This document shows, piece after piece, positions 31,929-39,459 of a stretch of 64,000 nt of DNA. The translations under genes were made by a program, and so were the position numbers. Each line of letters starts with the position of its first letter. Within the stretch, counting starts at the first letter, position 1. The notes under the pieces are model-generated. The model was not told where the DNA came from and ran no database searches. It saw nothing but the letters and a program-made list of their open reading frames with translations. This stretch comes from Amycolatopsis sp. NBC_00345 (GTDB lineage: Bacteria > Actinomycetota > Actinomycetes > Mycobacteriales > Pseudonocardiaceae). The DNA lies in assembly GCF_036116635.1 (NCBI RefSeq), contig NZ_CP107995.1:3472001-3536000 (forward strand), read 5' to 3'.

Positions 31929-32660
31929 TCAGGTGAACTGCGAGACCGCCGCGACGAACTCGGCCGCCACGTCGTAGAGCTTCTTGTTGCCGTCCTGGGA
32001 GCGTTTCACCAAGCGCCGGAAGGCTTCCTCGGCGTCGATCCGGTGCGCGGCCATCAGGATGCCCTTCGCCTGGTCGATCACCGCCCGGGTCTCCAGCGCG
32101 CGGTTGAGCTGCGCGACAAGCTCCTTCGCGTCGAAGTAACGGCGCGCGCTGCGAAGCCCGAACACGACTGTCGCCGTGTACAGCTCCAGGATTTTCACCT
32201 CCAGCTCGCTGAACCCGTGCTCGCCGAAGCCGAACAGGTTCATCGCGCCGCTCATGTCCTCGTCCACGGTGAGCGGCGCGGCCAGGAAACTCGCGACGCC
32301 GAGGTCCCCCGCCGAGGACGCGAACCGCGGCCACTGGTCCGCCACCGCGCCGACCCCGACGCGCACCGGCGCGCCCGTCTCGGCCGCGCGGAGGCAGGGC
32401 CCGTCGCCGATGCGGTACTGCTCGCGGTCGAAGTTCACCGCGCGCTGGTCGGTGCTCGCGACGGTCTCGGCGACGCCGTCACGCACCAGGGTGATGCTGG
32501 CCATGTCGGCCCCCACGACCACCTGGACGACGTGCTCGCAGACCGCCTGCAGCATCTGTCCGAGGTCGAGTTCCCGCTGGTCCAGCATCGCGGTCAGTGA
32601 CTCCATCGCCACGGTGACCTCGTCGAGCCGCGCGGATAGCCGTTCCCGGCCGCCGGTCAT
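31929..32660 (-). CDS. GAF-ANTAR RNA-binding antiterminator-type regulator
   Basis: A 243-residue two-domain protein. The GAF sensor spans about residues 25-165 (DMASITLVRDGVAETVASTD, YRIGDGPCLRAAETGAPVRV, SFLAAPLTVDEDMSGAMNLFG). The ANTAR domain (about 180-240) has NRALETRAVIDQAKGILMA, then DAEEAFRRLVKRSQDGNKKLYDVAAEFV, the three-helix RNA-binding signature. It should bind paired hairpins in mRNA leaders and prevent termination in response to a GAF ligand; actinobacterial relatives are common. ATG has AGGGGCGG upstream. Confidence 0.92.
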   Translation of the reverse strand: MTGGRERLSARLDEVTVAMESLTAMLDQRELDLGQMLQAVCEHVVQVVVGADMASITLVRDGVAETVASTDQRAVNFDREQYRIGDGPCLRAAETGAPVRVGVGAVADQWPRFASSAGDLGVASFLAAPLTVDEDMSGAMNLFGFGEHGFSELEVKILELYTATVVFGLRSARRYFDAKELVAQLNRALETRAVIDQAKGILMAAHRIDAEEAFRRLVKRSQDGNKKLYDVAAEFVAAVSQFT

Positions 32661-32820
32661 GGATTCGCCGCCCCTTCGTTTGGTAGCTGAAGGGCGCTGC
32701 AGACCAGGCAAGACCCGGGCGCGCGCCAGTACTGGCCGCTAGCGCTTTAACGGGTCCGCGAGGACATTACTGCATCCCGGTGTCCCGGCCGCCGGGCGGT
32801 GGTCCCGCGCTCCGGACGCC

Positions 32821-32846
32821 GTTTCCCCGCCCGTCCGCCCGGGTAG
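32821..32846 (+). promoter_or_regulatory. SigF/SigB-type promoter candidate for DUF2795 gene
   Basis: GTTT, 16 nt, GGGTAG, ending 46 bp before the start codon. A second GGGTAG lies 8 nt downstream. The gap between the ANTAR gene and this gene (32661-32891) shows nothing else that I can support. Confidence 0.55.
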
Positions 32847-32891
32847 CCGGGTAGGTCCGCCCCGAACGCCGATGCCCGCGAAGGAGACACG

Positions 32892-33095
32892 ATGAGCCAG
32901 CCTGACCGGGACACCCTCGCCCACCACCTGGCCGAGGTCGAATACCCCTGCGGCCGCGAAGAGCTCCTGCGCCGGGCCGCGGCCGCCGGTGGCGGCGACG
33001 CCCTGCTCGGCCCGCTCGGCGCCCTGCCGCCCGGCGTCGACTACGCCGGCTTGGACGCGGTGTGGGGCGCGGTCAGCTCGGCCCACCCGGCCTGA
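32892..33095 (+). CDS. DUF2795 small protein
   Basis: A 67-residue DUF2795 protein: DTLAHHLAEVEYPCGREELLRRAAAAGGGDALLGPLGALPP is the family core with the conserved Y-P and L-x-x-L-P. The function of the family is unknown; it is common next to actinobacterial stress genes. AAGGAG lies 6 nt before the ATG. It sits between the ANTAR gene and the anti-sigma/sigma operon with its own SigF-like promoter. Confidence 0.87.
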   Translation: MSQPDRDTLAHHLAEVEYPCGREELLRRAAAAGGGDALLGPLGALPPGVDYAGLDAVWGAVSSAHPA

Positions 33096-33148
33096 CCCGC
33101 CCGGCAACGGCTCTTTCCGGCTGAAGACCGGTGAAAGCGCGGGCCGAG

Positions 33149-33174
33149 GTGTCAGGCACCGGCCGAGTGGGTAA
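33149..33174 (+). promoter_or_regulatory. SigF/SigB-type promoter candidate for the rsbW-sigF operon
   Basis: GTGT, 16 nt, GGGTAA; the -10 ends 9 nt before the rsbW start codon. SigF autoregulates its own operon through such a site in mycobacteria (established knowledge), so the position makes sense. One -35 base deviates from GTTT. Confidence 0.5.
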
Positions 33175-33183
33175 ACGGGTCGC

Positions 33184-33639
33184 ATGGACAACGAGGGACC
33201 CGGCAGCGCGCCCCGCGGCGGGCTGCCCGCGGTGGACCGGCTGCTCGACGAACTGATCGAGCTGCGAGTGCCCGCGGACACGAGCCAGATACCCCTGGTG
33301 CGGATGCTCGCGCAGGCCGTGGTGGTGCGCGCGGACTACGGCCTGGACGCCATCGCCGACGCGAAGATGGCGGTCGACGAGGCCTGCGCGCAACTGGTGG
33401 AACTGGCGGACCTCGGCGCGACGATGACCTGCCGGTTCCTGGTGGCGCCCGAGGGCGTCCACCTCACCGTGGAGACGCAGTCGCGGCACACCCAGCCGCC
33501 GAGTGACCGGTCCTTCGGCTGGCACGTGCTCACCACCCTGGCGCACTCGGTGCGGGCGCGGTGCGTCCCGGTGCCCGGCGACACCCTCAACACCCTCTCC
33601 ATCGACCTCGACCTGGGCGCCGGGACGGCGACGGGGTGA
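33184..33639 (+). CDS. rsbW: Anti-sigma factor, RsbW/UsfX-like
   Basis: A 151-residue GHKL-fold anti-sigma factor. LRVPADTSQIPLVRMLAQAVVVRADYGLDAIADAKMAVDEACAQLVELA corresponds to the N-box helix, and SFGWHVLTTLAHSV strongly resembles SFSWHVLTALADDV of M. tuberculosis UsfX. The N-box Asn is replaced (DEACAQL), and glycine-rich ATP-lid motifs are not evident, as in UsfX, so kinase activity may be absent. It holds the downstream sigma factor inactive until a STAS antagonist binds. GTGA overlap with the sigma gene. Confidence 0.87.
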   Translation: MDNEGPGSAPRGGLPAVDRLLDELIELRVPADTSQIPLVRMLAQAVVVRADYGLDAIADAKMAVDEACAQLVELADLGATMTCRFLVAPEGVHLTVETQSRHTQPPSDRSFGWHVLTTLAHSVRARCVPVPGDTLNTLSIDLDLGAGTATG

Positions 33640-34424
33640 CCGGGAACCAGCCGGCCACCCGCCGCCGGGACGAATACGCCCACACCGCGCCGCTGTTCGA
33701 AGAGCTGGCGGGGCTCGACGCGGACGACCCGCGCCGGCCCGGGCTGCGGGATCGGCTCGTGACCGAGTTCCTGCCCGTGGCCGAGCACATCGCCACCCGG
33801 TTCACCGGCCGCGGCGAGCCGCGGGAGGACCTCGTGCAGGTCGGCCGGATCGGGCTGATCAACGCGATCGACCGGTTCACCCCCGACCGCGGCCCGGACT
33901 TCCTGTCCTTCGCCGTGCCGACGATCATGGGCGAGATCCGCAGGCACTTCCGGGACACCGGCTGGTCGGTGCGCGTGCCGCGCCGGCTCAAGGAGCTGCA
34001 CCTGGCGCTCAGCCGCGGCTCCAGCACGCTTTCGCAGACGCTCGGCCGCGCGCCGACGCCGACCGAGCTGGCCCAGCACCTGGACCTCGACATCGCGGAA
34101 GTCCACGAAGGACTGATCGCGGGCAACGCGTACCAGACCCTCTCGGTCGACAAGCCGGTCCACGACGACGCCGAGCCCCTGTCGCTGGCCGACACCCTCG
34201 GCGAGGAGGACTCGGAGCTGGAGCAGATCGAGAACCACGAGGCGCTGCAACCACTTCTGCGGGAGCTGCCGAAGCGCGAGCGCACCATCCTCGTGATGCG
34301 CTTCTTCGGCGGGCTGACCCAGACGCAGATCGCCGACCGCGTCGGCATCTCGCAGATGCACGTGTCCCGCCTGCTCGCCCAGACCCTCGAACAGCTGCGC
34401 GGCAAGCTGACCGGCGAGCCGTGA
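33636..34424 (+). CDS. sigF: RNA polymerase sigma factor, SigF/SigB family
   Basis: A 262-residue group 3 sigma-70 factor with regions in order: region 2 (EFLPVAEHIATRF, EDLVQVGRIGLINAIDRFTPDRG, DFLSFAVPTIMGEIRRHFRD), region 3 (VPRRLKELHLALSRG, APTPTELAQHL) and region 4 (LRELPKRERTILVMRFFGGLTQTQIADRVGISQMHVSRLLAQTLEQLR). It directs RNA polymerase to stress or stationary-phase promoters. GTG overlaps the anti-sigma stop by 4 nt, and its own stop overlaps a third small gene, a tightly coupled operon. Confidence 0.93.
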   Translation: MTGNQPATRRRDEYAHTAPLFEELAGLDADDPRRPGLRDRLVTEFLPVAEHIATRFTGRGEPREDLVQVGRIGLINAIDRFTPDRGPDFLSFAVPTIMGEIRRHFRDTGWSVRVPRRLKELHLALSRGSSTLSQTLGRAPTPTELAQHLDLDIAEVHEGLIAGNAYQTLSVDKPVHDDAEPLSLADTLGEEDSELEQIENHEALQPLLRELPKRERTILVMRFFGGLTQTQIADRVGISQMHVSRLLAQTLEQLRGKLTGEP

Positions 34425-34576
34425 GCCGCCGCGCACGCAGTCACGGGGACGCTCGCAGTCACGGGGACGCAGTGCGCGGCACCCCGGTCCCGGTCTTCGC
34501 CGCGCTGCTCGGGCTGCTGGTCGCCGTCCGCCTCGTGGTGCGGCGGCGCTCGCGCGGCCACCGTGCCCGACGGTAA
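34421..34576 (+). CDS. Small single-pass membrane protein, third gene of the sigma operon
   Basis: A 51-residue frame beginning GTG 34421 and overlapping the sigma stop by 4 nt (GTGA), the same coupling used by the gene pair upstream. An Arg-rich N-terminus carries a tandem RSHGDA repeat, followed by one hydrophobic helix VPVFAALLGLLVAVRLVV and a strongly basic tail. No family recognised. It is too short for most gene finders; the coupling, the membrane helix and the hairpin directly after it are the evidence. It could tether or modulate the sigma system, a guess. Confidence 0.5.
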   Translation: MSRRARSHGDARSHGDAVRGTPVPVFAALLGLLVAVRLVVRRRSRGHRARR

Positions 34577-34580
34577 AAAG

Positions 34581-34603
34581 CCCGTTCCCCCGGTGGGGGC
34601 GGG
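34581..34603 (+). terminator. Terminator hairpin after the sigma operon
   Basis: CCCG-TT-CCCCC pairs with GGGGG-CGGG around a GGT loop (bulged TT), preceded by AAAAA. It follows the stop of the small membrane protein by 4 nt and would end the sigma operon. Confidence 0.6.
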
Positions 34604-34667
34604 ATCGTTGTCGCCCTACCGCTGATCTGCGAGGATGCGGTTCCGTCCCAGACTCTAGGAGCACCCG

Positions 34668-35081
34668 GTGGCCACTCGACTGAACCCGTACATCTCCTTC
34701 CGCGACAACGCCCGGCAGGCCCTCGAGTTCTACCGCGACGCGCTCGGCGGCGAGTTCACCGTGAGCACGTTCGGTGAGTCCGGGATGCCGGACTCCCCCG
34801 AGGCCGGCTTGATCATGCACGGCCAGCTCGAGACCGATTCCGGCTTCACGCTGATGGTGGCCGACACGCCGTCGGGCATGGAGTACAGCCCGGGCACGAA
34901 CATCTCGGTCAGCCTCAGCGGCGACAGCGGCGACGAACTGCGCGGCTACTGGGCCAAGCTCTCCGACGGCGGCACCGTGTCCGTGCCGCTGGAGAAGCAG
35001 ATGTGGGGCGACGAGTTCGGCATGTGCGTCGACCGGTTCGGCATCTCCTGGATGGTCAACATCGGGCAGCCGCAGGCCTGA
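34668..35081 (+). CDS. VOC family protein (PhnB-like)
   Basis: A 137-residue PhnB/glyoxalase-type protein: LNPYISFRDNARQALEFYRDALGGEFTVSTFGESG is the standard start, then HGQLETDSGFTLMVADTP and KQMWGDEFGMCVDRFGISWMVNIG, the typical family end. The metal ligands of true glyoxalases are not evident, as in most PhnB-like proteins; the role is unknown. GTG with AGGAG 7 nt upstream. It lies between the sigma operon and NDH-2 as a single gene. Confidence 0.88.
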   Translation: MATRLNPYISFRDNARQALEFYRDALGGEFTVSTFGESGMPDSPEAGLIMHGQLETDSGFTLMVADTPSGMEYSPGTNISVSLSGDSGDELRGYWAKLSDGGTVSVPLEKQMWGDEFGMCVDRFGISWMVNIGQPQA

Positions 35082-35092
35082 GCCGGGGACGG

Positions 35093-35117
35093 TTCCCGGC
35101 CGCCGCCCCCGGGTACC
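35093..35117 (+). promoter_or_regulatory. SigF/SigB-type promoter candidate for NDH-2
   Basis: GTTC, 15 nt, GGGTAC, with the -10 ending 37 bp before the ATG. Three of four -35 bases and five of six -10 bases match the usual pattern. Confidence 0.45.
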
Positions 35118-35154
35118 CGTGGGGTCGAGCCCTGTCCCAACCGGAGGAGACGCG

Positions 35155-36450
35155 ATGCGGGTCGTGATCGTCGGCGGCGGGTTCGCCGGTTACCACGCGG
35201 CGAAGACGCTGCTGAAGACCGCCGGCGACGGCACCGAGGTCGTCGTCCTGAACCCCACCGACTACTTCCTCTACCTGCCCCTGCTGCCGGAGGTCTCGGC
35301 CGGGATCCTGGACCCGCGGGCCATCACCGTGTCGATCCCGGACACGCTGCCGGGGGTGCGGCTCGCGCTCGGCAAGGCGACGGCCGTCGACCTCGACGGG
35401 CACGCCGTCACCTACACCGATCCCGAGGACCACGAGCACCGGCTGTCCTACGACCGGCTGATCCTCGCCGCCGGCAGTGTGAACAAGCTGCTGCCGATCC
35501 CCGGCGTCGCCGAGTACGCGCACGGGTTCCGCGGGGTGCCGGAGGCGCTGTACCTGCGCGACCACGTCACACGCCAGATCGAGCTGGCCGCGGCTGCCGA
35601 GGACCAGGCGGAGCGCGACGCCCGCTGCACGTTCGTGGTCGTCGGCGCGGGCTACACCGGCACGGAGGTCGCCGCGCAGGGCCCGGACTTCACGACGGCG
35701 CTCGCCGCCCGGCACCCCGAGCTGAAGGGCCAGCGGGTCCGCTGGCTGCTGCTGGACGTCGCGGACAAGGTGCTGCCCGAGCTGAACCCGCGGCTCGGCC
35801 GGACCGCCGACCAGGTGCTGCGCGCACGCGGCGTCGAAGTCCTCATGGGCACGTCCGTCGACCACGCCGGACCGGACGGCGTCAAGCTCACGAACGGCGA
35901 CACCGTGCCGACCCGGACGCTCGTGTGGTGCGTCGGCGTGCGACCGGATCCGTTCGTCTCCGACCTGGGCCTGACCACGGCGAAGGGCCGGATCGTCGTC
36001 ACGGCGCAGCTGAACGTGCCCGGGCGCAAGGAGGTGTTCGCCTGCGGCGACGCCGCCGCGGTGCCCGACCTGACGCAGCCCGGCGCGTACACCGCGATGA
36101 CCGCGCAGCACGCCGAACGGCAGGGCAGGCTCGCCGGCCGCAACGTCGCCGCGTCGCTCGGGCACGGGCGCGCGGGCACGTACCGCCACCACGACCTCGG
36201 GTTCGTCGTCGACCTCGGCGCCGGCCGCGCCGCGGCGAACCCGCTGCACGTCCCGTTGTCCGGCTGGCCCGCGAAGCTCGTCACCCGCGCCTATCACCTG
36301 TTCGCCATGCCGGGCAACCGGCTGCGCACGGCCACCGGCTGGGCGCTGGCGGCGGTGAGCCGGCGCCCGACCGTCCAATGGGGACTGGTGCGCGGGGCCG
36401 CCGTGCCGCTGGACACGGACTCGCCCGAGCTGCCGAGCCTGCGCCGCTGA
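35155..36450 (+). CDS. Type II NADH dehydrogenase-like FAD oxidoreductase
   Basis: A 431-residue membrane-associated flavoprotein of the NDH-2 family, passing electrons from NADH to quinone without proton pumping. FAD-binding MRVVIVGGGFAGYHAAKTLLK starts the protein. PTDYFLYLPLLPEVSAGILDPR is a family block and YDRLILAAGSVN the first FAD contact. The NAD site is FVVVGAGYTGTEVAAQ, and FACGDAAAVPDL is the second FAD motif. The C-terminal amphipathic region probably binds the membrane. It lies among stress genes with a SigF-like promoter, suggesting use under low oxygen or stationary phase. Confidence 0.9.
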   Translation: MRVVIVGGGFAGYHAAKTLLKTAGDGTEVVVLNPTDYFLYLPLLPEVSAGILDPRAITVSIPDTLPGVRLALGKATAVDLDGHAVTYTDPEDHEHRLSYDRLILAAGSVNKLLPIPGVAEYAHGFRGVPEALYLRDHVTRQIELAAAAEDQAERDARCTFVVVGAGYTGTEVAAQGPDFTTALAARHPELKGQRVRWLLLDVADKVLPELNPRLGRTADQVLRARGVEVLMGTSVDHAGPDGVKLTNGDTVPTRTLVWCVGVRPDPFVSDLGLTTAKGRIVVTAQLNVPGRKEVFACGDAAAVPDLTQPGAYTAMTAQHAERQGRLAGRNVAASLGHGRAGTYRHHDLGFVVDLGAGRAAANPLHVPLSGWPAKLVTRAYHLFAMPGNRLRTATGWALAAVSRRPTVQWGLVRGAAVPLDTDSPELPSLRR

Positions 36451-36493
36451 ATCATTGACAGCGGAGTCATTTACCGCCGAGTCATTGACCGCC
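36449..36493. repeat. Three tandem 15-bp repeats
   Basis: GAATCATTGACAGCG, GAGTCATTTACCGCC and GAGTCATTGACCGCC lie directly head to tail, starting in the last codon of the NDH-2 gene. The third unit ends just before a promoter-like site. They could be binding sites for one protein or a simple duplication. Confidence 0.7.
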
Positions 36494-36497
36494 GGAC

Positions 36498-36523
36498 GTT
36501 TAGCACCACCGCGGCGGCGGTAC
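36498..36523 (+). promoter_or_regulatory. SigF/SigB-type promoter candidate for the Rv2629-like gene
   Basis: GTTT, 16 nt, CGGTAC, with the -10 ending 80 bp before the ATG. The -10 deviates at its first base from GGGTAC. It belongs to the same series of sites seen upstream of several genes in this region. Confidence 0.4.
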
Positions 36524-36603
36524 CCGTGGCCAAGAGAAGAAACCGTTGCCGGGCAAGGAAGACCCGCCTCGGTGACGGAGGCCACCGAAAGGACTGCTCC
36601 ATT

Positions 36604-37680
36604 ATGGACACCCAGGCGATCGGCGACCTCACCGCGGCCCGCGGGCCGTTCGCGTCGGTCCACTTCGACGATTCGCACCACACGGAGGACGCGGCCAAGC
36701 GGCTGCGGCTCCGGGTCAAGGAGATCACCGTCGCGCTCGCCGACCAGGGCGCGGACGAGCCGACCGTCGAGGCGCTCGTCCGCGCGATCGAGGACGCCCC
36801 GCCGCCCGTCGGCGAAAGCGGCCGCAGCCTGATCGCCGCGCACGGCGCGGTGCTGCTCGACGAGCATCTGGCCGGGCCGCCGGCCACGCAGGTGGTGCGC
36901 TACTCCGACCTGCCGTACCTCGTGCCGCTGGCGAGCCACGCGGCCGGGCGCCCGCCGTACCTCGTGGTGGTGGCCGACCGGGTCGGCGCCGAGATCACCA
37001 CCTACGGCGAGGGGGCGCCGCGCGCCGAGAGCGTGAACGGGCACCCGCTGAGCGCCGGTGACACCGCGCACAAGGATCTGCAGAGCCGCGCCGAGGAGAC
37101 GGCGAAGCAGAACCTCGAAGAGGTCGCCCGGCGCGTCGCGAAGACGGCCGAGCGCGCCGGCGCCGAGCTGGTCGTGCTGGCCGGCGAGGTGCAGGCCCGG
37201 ACCGCGCTGCACGACCTGCTGCCCGAACGCGTCCGGCGGGTCAGCACCGCCGTCGAAGGCGGCAGCCGGGCCCCGGGCTCGTCACGAGACGAACTCGACC
37301 GCCGGGTGGCGGAACTGCTGATGAGCCGGCGGCTCTCGGCACTGGACGACGTCGCCGAGCGCTTCCGCGCGGAGACGGGCCGCGGCTCGGGCCTCGCGGT
37401 GAGCGGGCTGGCGGGCGTGACGGCCGCGCTGGCCGAGGCGAACGTCGAGACGCTGCTGGTGGGCGAGCCCGGCAACGCGGTCGTGTACACCGGCCCGGAG
37501 CCCGTGCAGGTCGGCACCGCCAAGCCCCGGCTGGACGCCCTCGGCGTGCCCGACCCGAGCCGGCACCGCGCCGACGAGGCCGTGCCCTACGCCGCCTTCG
37601 CCACCGGCGCCGAGCTGGTGGTGATGGACGAGCGGCTGCGCCTGGCCGACGGGTTCGGCGCACTGCTGCGCCATTCCTGA
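36604..37680 (+). CDS. Rv2629-like / bacterial eRF1-family protein
   Basis: A 358-residue protein similar to M. tuberculosis Rv2629 and other bacterial archaeo-eukaryotic release-factor-like (baeRF/Vms1-like) proteins. Seen: ASVHFDDSHHTEDAAKRLRLRVKEI, YLVPLASHAAGRPPYLVVVADRVGAEI, HKDLQSRAEETAKQNLEEVARRVA, and the C-terminal eRF1 domain-3-like VSGLAGVTAALAEANVETLLVGE to YAAFATGAELVVMDE. Rv2629 is a dormancy-induced gene; family members are proposed to act on ribosomes under stress. AAAGGA precedes the ATG. It converges on the L,D-transpeptidase with 4 bp between. Confidence 0.85.
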   Translation: MDTQAIGDLTAARGPFASVHFDDSHHTEDAAKRLRLRVKEITVALADQGADEPTVEALVRAIEDAPPPVGESGRSLIAAHGAVLLDEHLAGPPATQVVRYSDLPYLVPLASHAAGRPPYLVVVADRVGAEITTYGEGAPRAESVNGHPLSAGDTAHKDLQSRAEETAKQNLEEVARRVAKTAERAGAELVVLAGEVQARTALHDLLPERVRRVSTAVEGGSRAPGSSRDELDRRVAELLMSRRLSALDDVAERFRAETGRGSGLAVSGLAGVTAALAEANVETLLVGEPGNAVVYTGPEPVQVGTAKPRLDALGVPDPSRHRADEAVPYAAFATGAELVVMDERLRLADGFGALLRHS

Positions 37681-37684
37681 CGGC

Positions 37685-38215
37685 TCAGGCCGTCACTTCG
37701 ACCACAGCACCGACCGGCAGGCTGTCGAAGAACACCGCCGAGTCGGCGTCGGTCAGGTGGATGCAGCCGTGGGAGGGCTGGTCCAGTGCGCCGGCGTGGA
37801 AGGCGATGCCGCCGGCCGCGAAGAACACCGAGTTGGGCATGGGGTCGCCGTACTCGCTGCTGGTGTGGACCTTGTCCTTCCACGCGACGCGGAAGGTGCC
37901 GACCGGCGTCGGCTGGGTGGCGTCGCCCGGCTCCATCGGCACCGGGCCGTGCACGATCGCGCCGTCCTTCAGCAGCCAGGCCAGCCGCAGCGAAAGGCTC
38001 GCGCACGCCCCCGTCTTCACCGCGCACGGCGGCGGTGGCGGCGCCGGGGTGGTCGAGCTGGGTGTCGCCGGGAAAGTGTTCGGCGGCGCGGCGCTCGGCG
38101 GCGCGGGCAGGCTCGACGCCGGGGGCGACGGCTCGGTCGCCGCTTGCGCCGAGCACCCCGTCACGGCGGCGGCCACGGCCACCAGCAGCCCGGCCGCGTA
38201 GCTCTTCGCCCGCAT
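37685..38215 (-). CDS. Lipoprotein L,D-transpeptidase (YkuD domain)
   Basis: A 176-residue exported enzyme that forms 3-3 crosslinks in peptidoglycan or attaches proteins to it. Signal MRAKSYAAGLLVAVAAAVTG ends at lipobox Cys21. A Pro/Ser/Ala-rich linker (about residues 25-65) spans the wall. The YkuD core has PTPVGTFRVAW, IAFHAG and the catalytic SHGCIHLTDADSAVFF with nucleophile Cys. It lacks an Ig-like domain, so it is short for the family. GAGGAGG lies upstream of the ATG. Confidence 0.92.
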   Translation of the reverse strand: MRAKSYAAGLLVAVAAAVTGCSAQAATEPSPPASSLPAPPSAAPPNTFPATPSSTTPAPPPPPCAVKTGACASLSLRLAWLLKDGAIVHGPVPMEPGDATQPTPVGTFRVAWKDKVHTSSEYGDPMPNSVFFAAGGIAFHAGALDQPSHGCIHLTDADSAVFFDSLPVGAVVEVTA

Positions 38216-38364
38216 CGAAACCCGCCTCCTCGTCTTTGTCCATGGTGATCGACGGGCCGGGGTTCCGGAAGGTTGAGTCCGTGACCACGAACACTGCCCG
38301 CGGAAGATGTTGACGCATCAGCAACCGTGCTATTTTCGAGGGCAGGACCAACGAGGAAGTGGAC

Positions 38365-39405
38365 ATGGAACTCGGTATCTACAGTTTCGGCGACCGGCCC
38401 CCGGACCCGCTGACCGGCGAGCAGGTGCCGGTCGCGCAGCGGCTCGCGGAGACCGTCGAGCGGATCAAGCTCGCTGACGAACTCGGCCTCGGCTTCTACG
38501 GCCTGGGCGAGCACCACCTGGAGAACTACGCCATCTCCAACCCGGCCACGGTGCTGGCCGCGGCGGCGAGCGTCACCGAGCACATCACGCTGTCGAGCGC
38601 CGTCACCGTGCTCTCGACCGAGGACCCGGTGCGCGTCTACCAGCAGTTCACCACGCTCGACCAGCTGAGCAAGGGCCGCGCCGAACTGCTGGCCGGCCGC
38701 GGCTCGTTCACCGAGTCGTTCCCCCTGTTCGGCGCCGACCTCGGCGACTACGACGCGCTGTACGAGGAGAAGCTGGCGCTGCTCCTGCGCATCGACCGCG
38801 AGGACCCGATCACGTGGTCGGGCCGGTTCCGCCCGCCGCTGGAGAACGCGCACGTCTACCCCCGGCCGTACGGCCGCCGGCTGCGCATCTCCGTCGGCAC
38901 CGGCGGCAACCCGGAGTCCTCGATCCGCGCCGGCCTGCTGGGCCTGCCCGTGGTGTACGCGGTCATCGGCGGCCAGCCGGAGCGTTTCGCCCCGCTCGTG
39001 GACCTCTACCGCCGCGCGGGCGAGGCCGGCGAGCACGCCCCCGAAGACCTCGGCGTGACCATGAGCGCGATCGGCCTGATCGCCGAAAACTCCCAGGACG
39101 CCAAGGAAAGCTTCTACCCGTACTGGCTGGAAACGATGAAGTACGGCGCCAAGGCCCGCGGCTGGTCGATCCCGTCGAGGGCCGAGTACGACTCGTACAC
39201 CCACAACGCGCAGTCGCTGTTCACCGGCAGCCCCGCGGAAATCGCCGAGCGGCTCATCACTGTGGGCAAACTGACCGGCGCCGACCGGTACGCGATGCAG
39301 ATGGACTGGTCCGGGGTGCCGCACGCCAAGATCATGAAGGCCATCGAACTGCTGGGCACCGAGGTACTTCCCGCCGTACGCAAGGAACTCCCCGCACTGC
39401 CGTAA
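38365..39405 (+). CDS. LLM-class flavin-dependent oxidoreductase
   Basis: A 346-residue luciferase-like oxidoreductase: MELGIYSFGDRPPDPLTGE, LADELGLGFYGLGEHHLENY, ISNPATVLAAAASVTEHITLSSAVTVLSTEDPVRVYQQFTTLDQLSKGRAELLAGRGS, then the C-terminal RAGLLGLPVVYAVIGGQPERFAPLVDLYRRAG. This subgroup (about 340 aa, GEHHL) is closer to FMN-dependent monooxygenases than to F420 enzymes. ATG 38365 is used; GTG 38359 is possible. A single gene ending in the 46-bp palindrome. Confidence 0.9.
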   Translation: MELGIYSFGDRPPDPLTGEQVPVAQRLAETVERIKLADELGLGFYGLGEHHLENYAISNPATVLAAAASVTEHITLSSAVTVLSTEDPVRVYQQFTTLDQLSKGRAELLAGRGSFTESFPLFGADLGDYDALYEEKLALLLRIDREDPITWSGRFRPPLENAHVYPRPYGRRLRISVGTGGNPESSIRAGLLGLPVVYAVIGGQPERFAPLVDLYRRAGEAGEHAPEDLGVTMSAIGLIAENSQDAKESFYPYWLETMKYGAKARGWSIPSRAEYDSYTHNAQSLFTGSPAEIAERLITVGKLTGADRYAMQMDWSGVPHAKIMKAIELLGTEVLPAVRKELPALP

Positions 39406-39409
39406 AGGG

Positions 39410-39455
39410 CTCGTGAGTGTTTATGACGGTTAGAACCGTCATAAACACTCACGAG
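39410..39455. repeat. Perfect 46-bp palindromic repeat
   Basis: Two exact 22-bp arms starting CTCGTGAGTGTTTATGACGG with a 2-nt AG centre. The sequence is identical to the copy at 56459-56504. It begins 4 nt after the oxidoreductase stop and ends 4 nt before the stop of the converging crotonase, so it fits a bidirectional terminator. Spurious reading frames start inside it. Confidence 0.95.
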
Positions 39456-39459
39456 TCTT

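Noticed and set aside
39114..39452. Frames that start inside the 46-bp palindrome and read back over a gene
   Set aside because: The start codon is supplied by the palindrome itself; the same false frame occurs at 55956-56501.
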